64,000 nucleotides of DNA from contig NZ_SNWQ01000010.1 of NCBI RefSeq assembly GCF_004361855.1, positions 186,001 to 250,000 on the forward strand. Direction: 5' to 3'. Positions 60,425-64,000 of this stretch are shown here, piece after piece. Origin of the DNA: Kribbella caucasensis (GTDB lineage Bacteria > Actinomycetota > Actinomycetes > Propionibacteriales > Kribbellaceae). Under the pieces are notes generated by a model that was not told where the DNA came from, made no database searches, and saw nothing but the letters and a program-made list of their open reading frames with translations. The first letter of the stretch is position 1. Each line of letters begins with the position of its first letter. The position numbers and the translations under genes are program-made.

Positions 60425-60735
60425 ATGGAGGAAGCAGTCGTCGGCGGGGTACTCGGCCCGATCGACCGCTTCGACGACGTCGTTGTCGACGAACTGGTCG
60501 ACCGGATCCGGTCCATCGTGGCCGGTACCGCGGCGGCGCAAGGAGTCGAGGCGGAGGCCGGGGTGATGGGCCAGTCCGCGACTCTCACACGTCCAGGGGC
60601 CGCGGCGGTCAGGGCGCGTACATCATGATCGGCGCGTCGAGTCCCGGGCCCCACCACAGTGCGACCTTCGACCTCGCCGAGGACGCCATCGCCATCGGCA
60701 TCTACACCCTGGAAGCCCTGATCCGCTCCAACTGA
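60425..60735 (+). pseudogene. Remnant of an M20-type amidohydrolase
   Basis: One frame (DDVVVDELVDRIRSIVAGTAAAQGVEAE; given in outline) resembles the dimerisation domain of M20 peptidases/amidohydrolases. Another frame from about 60606 resembles their C-terminus (GAYIMIGASSPG, DLAEDAIAIGIYTLEAL). The catalytic N-terminal half and the centre are missing. Confidence 0.5.
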
Positions 60736-61049
60736 CGAGTTCCTGGTAGGCGATTCCGGCGGAAGAACCGACCGGTGGCAGGAGACAAGGTGAACGGACT
60801 TGTCGGTCGCGTTGCATGCGGGGCTGCAGGCTTCTCGTTCGCATCCCGTGACCGCATACGCAGCGGACCTCGCCTTGGTCGCACCACAGTCCGGGGCGAC
60901 CTGAGCCCATCGGCACCGGACCGCAATTCCAGGAGTCCGGGACTAACCGTTCCGGGTTCGTGCCCGTCCGATGTACGGCGACACTGGTGCTGTGAACACG
61001 CAGTGGAGTGTGAATGGCGGACCGCCGCCGCGAGCCCAGAAATGAGAAA
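60736..61049. other. Gene-free region with dispersed repeat
   Basis: 60926-60990 is a copy of the AGGAGTCCGGGA repeat also seen at 30593 and 42253. No coding sequence is supported. Confidence 0.45.
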
Positions 61050-61106
61050 GGGTTCATATCCCTAGGGACATGAACCCCCACGTGTCCGAGGAGGGACACG
61101 CACCCT
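61050..61106. repeat. Dispersed palindromic repeat, copy R3
   Basis: GGGTTCATATCC, CTAG (61062-61065) and GGACATGAACCC form a palindrome with one mismatch (61050-61077). The second hairpin CGTGTCC/GGACACG is at 61081-61100. This is the uninterrupted version of the half-palindrome at 6067. Confidence 0.7.
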
Positions 61107-61228
61107 AACCACACGCATCGCACTCAACGTCTGAGCGGGCGACGCATGTGCCGGTGGTTTGTGCCCCGGGTCGCGCTCGGGTCAGCTCGCGGGTGGTCAG
61201 GTCTCGGGGACGGTGACGGTGGTTCGGT
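61107..61228. repeat. 122-bp direct repeat, left copy
   Basis: It matches 63879-64000 over 122 bases without gaps, with about 20 mismatches. On the minus strand it holds the last codons of a decayed frame ending TTVTVPET and a TGA at 61199-61197. The open frame extends about 46 codons to the right (LRIDTRHLYPVHVELDQ) before a stop. Confidence 0.7.
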
Positions 61229-61428
61229 CTTGTACTTCCAGGACGACGGACTGGTCGAGCTCGACGTGTACTGGGTACAAGTGGCGGGTGTCGATCCGCA
61301 GTGGTGGTGGGCGAAGTCGCCGAGAGGGTCCGCTTCCTTCAGGTTAAGGATGGGCCGGGGCTGCGGTCCTCGACGTGATCCGTCAGTCGGACGGTGGGGC
61401 GTAGGCCGCGGCTTGGTGGGGGTGTGGG
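61229..61428. other. Decayed coding remnant
   Basis: The minus-strand frame RRLRPPPLRIDTRHL continues into the repeat and ends TVTVPET. It looks like the C-terminus of a larger, lost gene, but the family is not recognised. Confidence 0.35.
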
Positions 61429-62109
61429 TCAGTCGCGAGATGGTGGGGTCCGGGTCAGGCGGATCATGGCGCGGTACAGGGCTCGGGGTGCTGGGGCGGG
61501 TGGTAGCTCCTCGGATCGGGCCGGGTTGGCGGCGTACGACTGGAGCATGTAGGCGACCAGGCGTCGCCAGGTGTCGCGGGCGGCGTCGCCGGTGGCGGTG
61601 ATGACGCCGGCGTTGGCCATCAGCAGGACCGGCAGGTCCTCGGGGGAGAAGTCTGGACGCAGTTGTCCGCTGTCCTTGGCATGGGCGATCAGTTCGAGCC
61701 ATCCGTGGTAGGCCGTGGTGCGTTTGGCCTCCAGCGCCTTGGCGGTGGGAAAAGTCAGGGTGAGCAGGTCGGCGAAGCCGCGGTCGGCCGCCTGCATGGC
61801 GCAGATGCGCTCGATGTAGGTGGTGAAGCCGTGCCAGGGGTCGGGGTCGGCGAGCGCCTCGGTGATGGCGTCCACGTAGGCGTCCATTCGGTCGGCGAAG
61901 ACGGCTCCGATGAGGTCCTCGCGGGTGGGGAAGCGCCGGTAGAGGGTGGCGATGCCGACCCCGGCCCGGCGGGCGATCACCGTCATCGGCACCTCGAGGC
62001 CCTGCTCGCAGAAGACACTCCGCGCCGCCGAGAGCACCCGCTCGCGGTTGCGTTCGGCATCGGTGCGCAGCGATTGCCGCGCGTCGTCGGGAGTCGCGGG
62101 CGGTGTCAT
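61429..62109 (-). CDS. TetR/AcrR family regulator
   Basis: A 226-residue TetR-type repressor with HTH MTVIARRAGVGIATLYRRF and a C-terminal domain of the SbtR-like type (FADLLTLTFPTAKALEAKR in outline). It is divergent from the quinone oxidoreductase gene, with two 19-bp direct repeats between them. It probably represses the oxidoreductase until a reactive carbonyl or quinone appears; the inducer is inferred. Confidence 0.88.
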   Translation of the reverse strand: MTPPATPDDARQSLRTDAERNRERVLSAARSVFCEQGLEVPMTVIARRAGVGIATLYRRFPTREDLIGAVFADRMDAYVDAITEALADPDPWHGFTTYIERICAMQAADRGFADLLTLTFPTAKALEAKRTTAYHGWLELIAHAKDSGQLRPDFSPEDLPVLLMANAGVITATGDAARDTWRRLVAYMLQSYAANPARSEELPPAPAPRALYRAMIRLTRTPPSRD

Positions 62110-62128
62110 GTCGCCATCCTAGCCAACT

Positions 62129-62191
62129 GGAATACCCCGTCCAATTCGGCTGCTAAGGTAGAGGGAGGAATCGGAAAACCCCATCCACTTC
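62129..62191. promoter_or_regulatory. Duplicated operator between tetR and oxidoreductase genes
   Basis: GGAATACCCCGTCCAATTC (62129-62147) and GGAAAACCCCATCCACTTC (62173-62191) are direct repeats 44 bases apart. Each contains GGA and TCC arms around CCC. Confidence 0.65.
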
Positions 62192-62207
62192 GTCGAGGAG
62201 AGCTTTC

Positions 62208-63143
62208 ATGCGCGCTCTGACCGTCCACTCCGTCCCCGCGGCCCCCGCCGTGACCGAGACGCCCGTGCCGCGGCCCGACGCCGGCGAGCTGCTGGTCCGG
62301 GTCCAGGCGTCGTCGGTCAACGGCTTCGACGCAGCCACGGCCGCCGGCTACGTGCAGGGGATGATGGAGCACCGCTTCCCGCTGGTGCTCGGCAAGGACT
62401 TCGCCGGCACAGTCGAGGCGGTCGGTGAGGGTGTGACCGAGTTTGCCGCCGGTGATCCTGTCTTCGGCGTTGTGGCGAAGCCGTTCCTGGGTGCCGGCTC
62501 GCTGGCCGAGTATGTCGTCGTTCCGGCCGGGTCGGGTGTGGCGCGCATCCCCGACGGCGTCTCGGTCACCGACGCCGGTGCACTCGGTCTCGCCGGCGCG
62601 GCCGCTCTCGACAGCCTCGCGGCTGTCGAACCCGCGGAGGGGGAGACGGTCCTGATCGCGGGGGCGACCGGTGGCGTGGGTGCGATCGCGGTGCAGTACG
62701 CCGCGGCGCGGGGCGCCCGGGTGATCGCCACCGCGCTGCCCGGCGCGCAGGCCGACTTCGTCCGCTCCCTCGGCGCGAATGTCCACGTCGTGGATTACAC
62801 CGGCGACCTCGCCGCACAGGTGAAGGACTTCGCTCCCAGCGGTGTCGACGTCGCGCTTCACCTGGCCGGCGACGGTCAGGCCGTCGCCGAGTTGGTGAGA
62901 GCAGGCGGCCGGGTCGCCTCCACACTCGGCTTCGGGCCGGACGCGGTCGCGGGCCGCGACCTCACCGTCGTCCCCGTGATGGCCGACGCGAACGCCGCGA
63001 CTCTGGAGCGCCTCGCAGCCGACGTGGCCGCAGGGCGACTGCGCGTGCCCGTCACCACCACCTACCCGCTGGAGCAGGCGCCGCAGGCATTCGCCGACTT
63101 CGGCGCCGGGTCGCTCGGCAAACTCGGCATCACCTGCGCCTGA
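62208..63143 (+). CDS. NADPH:quinone oxidoreductase (MDR superfamily, zinc-free)
   Basis: A 311-residue medium-chain reductase: N-terminal GroES-like domain (VQASSVNGFDAATAAGY; GKDFAGTVEAVGEGV), Rossmann motif LIAGATGGVGAIAVQYAA, and the C-terminal PLEQAPQAFADFGAGSLGK. No zinc ligands are seen, as in quinone oxidoreductases (QOR). It is the target gene of the divergent TetR and is followed by an NAD(P)-binding protein gene. Confidence 0.9.
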   Translation: MRALTVHSVPAAPAVTETPVPRPDAGELLVRVQASSVNGFDAATAAGYVQGMMEHRFPLVLGKDFAGTVEAVGEGVTEFAAGDPVFGVVAKPFLGAGSLAEYVVVPAGSGVARIPDGVSVTDAGALGLAGAAALDSLAAVEPAEGETVLIAGATGGVGAIAVQYAAARGARVIATALPGAQADFVRSLGANVHVVDYTGDLAAQVKDFAPSGVDVALHLAGDGQAVAELVRAGGRVASTLGFGPDAVAGRDLTVVPVMADANAATLERLAADVAAGRLRVPVTTTYPLEQAPQAFADFGAGSLGKLGITCA

Positions 63144-63184
63144 CCACTCACCTCCCTTCAGCCCGACCCCGCAAGGAGATGTCC

Positions 63185-63823
63185 ATGCGCGTCACCGTGT
63201 TCGGTGCCACCGGAAAAGTCGGCCGGCTGGTCGTCGACCAGCTACTCGGCGACGGCCATCAGGTCACGGCATTCGTCCGCAACCCTGCCAAGCTCGAGCA
63301 GCCCCGGCCCCGACTAGCCGTGCAGGTCGGCCAGTTGGGAGAGGTCGCCACCGTACGGCAGGCGATCGACGGCACCGACGCGGTGATCAGCGCACTTGGG
63401 CCCACCCTCAAACCATTCGCCAACGGCACCGCCCTGACCGAGGGCACCCGCGCCATCGTGCAGGCCATGAAGGAGACCGGCGTACGCCGGTTCATCGGAC
63501 TGGCCACACCATCCGTGCCGGACGAACGCGACCTGCCCACGCTTCAAGGCCGGATCATCCCGTTGATGGCCAAGACCATGTTCCCCCGTGCCCTCGCGGA
63601 GGTGATCGGCATGTCCGCAGCCGTCGCCGGCTCCGGGCTCGACTGGACCCTGGCCCGCATCACCAACCCCACCGACCGACCAGGCGTAGGCACACTGCGA
63701 GCCGGGTTCCTCGGCCACGACAAGATCGGCGGGGCCATGACCCGCACCGACATCGCCGCCTTCCTGGTCGCCCAACTCACCGACTCCACCTATCTCGAGG
63801 CCGCCCCAGCCATCAGCAACTGA
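63185..63823 (+). CDS. NAD(P)H-binding protein (NmrA/atypical SDR)
   Basis: A 212-residue atypical SDR with the dinucleotide motif VFGATGKVGRLV near the N-terminus, FVRNPAK, and the conserved GVRRFIGLATPSVP strand. The Ser-Tyr-Lys triad of classical SDRs is not evident. It may act as a reductase of flavin or quinone type, or as a redox sensor. ATG 63185 is chosen because AAGGAG lies six bases before it; ATG 63179 overlaps that site. It is 41 bases after the oxidoreductase gene, probably co-transcribed. Confidence 0.87.
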   Translation: MRVTVFGATGKVGRLVVDQLLGDGHQVTAFVRNPAKLEQPRPRLAVQVGQLGEVATVRQAIDGTDAVISALGPTLKPFANGTALTEGTRAIVQAMKETGVRRFIGLATPSVPDERDLPTLQGRIIPLMAKTMFPRALAEVIGMSAAVAGSGLDWTLARITNPTDRPGVGTLRAGFLGHDKIGGAMTRTDIAAFLVAQLTDSTYLEAAPAISN

Positions 63824-63878
63824 CCAACAACCATGGAAGCGCTCGCCTTAACCCACGTGGGCGGTTGCGGCACCCGTC

Positions 63879-64000
63879 AACCACACGCCTCGAGCTCAAC
63901 GGCTGGGCGGGTGACTCATATGCCGATGGTTCGGGCGCCGTGCTGCGCTTGGGCCGGGTCGCGGGTGGTCAGGTTTCGGGGACGGTGACGGTGGTTCGGT
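63879..64000. repeat. 122-bp direct repeat, right copy (runs to window edge)
   Basis: It matches 61107-61228 over its full visible length, so the repeat may extend past the window. The shared TTVTVPET frame end lies on the minus strand (TGA at 63971-63969), which suggests that a related gene continues beyond the edge. Confidence 0.7.

Overview
The window is high-GC actinobacterial DNA. The many GTAC-rich codons, Tat and lipoprotein-anchored ABC binding proteins, an AMIN-like secreted family, a GAF-ANTAR regulator and LAL-type LuxR architecture suggest a Kribbella-like member of the Propionibacteriales. This is inference from gene content and base use; no rRNA or housekeeping gene is present to confirm it. 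No complete tRNA, rRNA, CRISPR array or intact transposase was seen. The window looks like an accessory, catabolic and regulatory part of a large chromosome that is also collecting broken genes.

Layout. 0.5-6 kb: hemerythrin-like protein, DUF4383 membrane protein, alpha/beta hydrolase, nitrilase, a decayed IS701-type element, and a divergent TetR/cupin pair with a duplicated operator. 6.4-20.2 kb: a coherent catabolic locus. Nine tightly overlapping minus-strand genes (peptide-type ABC importer, aldo/keto reductase, HpcH/HpaI aldolase, sialidase-like beta-propeller, SDR) face a plus-strand DUF1537 kinase/PdxA-like dehydrogenase/DeoR regulator unit. A secreted two-domain esterase follows, and TTGCG-type inverted repeats lie at both control regions. 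This resembles uptake and breakdown of a ligand that releases a four-carbon acid sugar, which is phosphorylated and oxidatively decarboxylated. 20.5-30.6 kb: TetR-controlled small-molecule enzymes (hydrolase, EthD-like protein, enoyl-CoA hydratase, SDR, SnoaL, SMP-30-like), interrupted by at least four genes carrying large deletions.

31.6-36.7 kb: GAF-ANTAR regulator, a tandem AMIN-like secreted protein, a large secreted protein of unknown function and a TetR. 37.1-42.0 kb: TetR with a perfect 18-bp operator, diverging from an HSL-type esterase and a sugar ABC importer lacking its own ATPase. 43.1-48.0 kb: a 36-residue TPR-repeat protein, a Cys-rich pentapeptide protein, a class-F-type sortase with its probable substrate, and a dirigent/AOC-like secreted protein. 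48.1-57.7 kb: a LAL LuxR regulator split by one in-frame TGA, an FAD monooxygenase, a fatty-acid desaturase, membrane proteins, and a glycosyltransferase split by one in-frame TAG. 58.3-64 kb: a second AMIN-like gene, a double GNAT protein, remnants of XRE and M20 genes, and a TetR/quinone oxidoreductase/NAD(P)-binding cassette bracketed by 122-bp direct repeats.

The most unusual signals are two. First, a four-copy promoter-plus-leader cassette has AAC, a fixed 17-bp spacer and a CATCTAAG-like box. It drives AMIN-like secreted proteins and two frame-shifted leader ORFs joined by ATGA overlaps to a downstream start. Second, a dispersed palindromic repeat contains a tRNA T-arm-like sequence; in one copy an IS701-type end sits exactly at the central CTAG.
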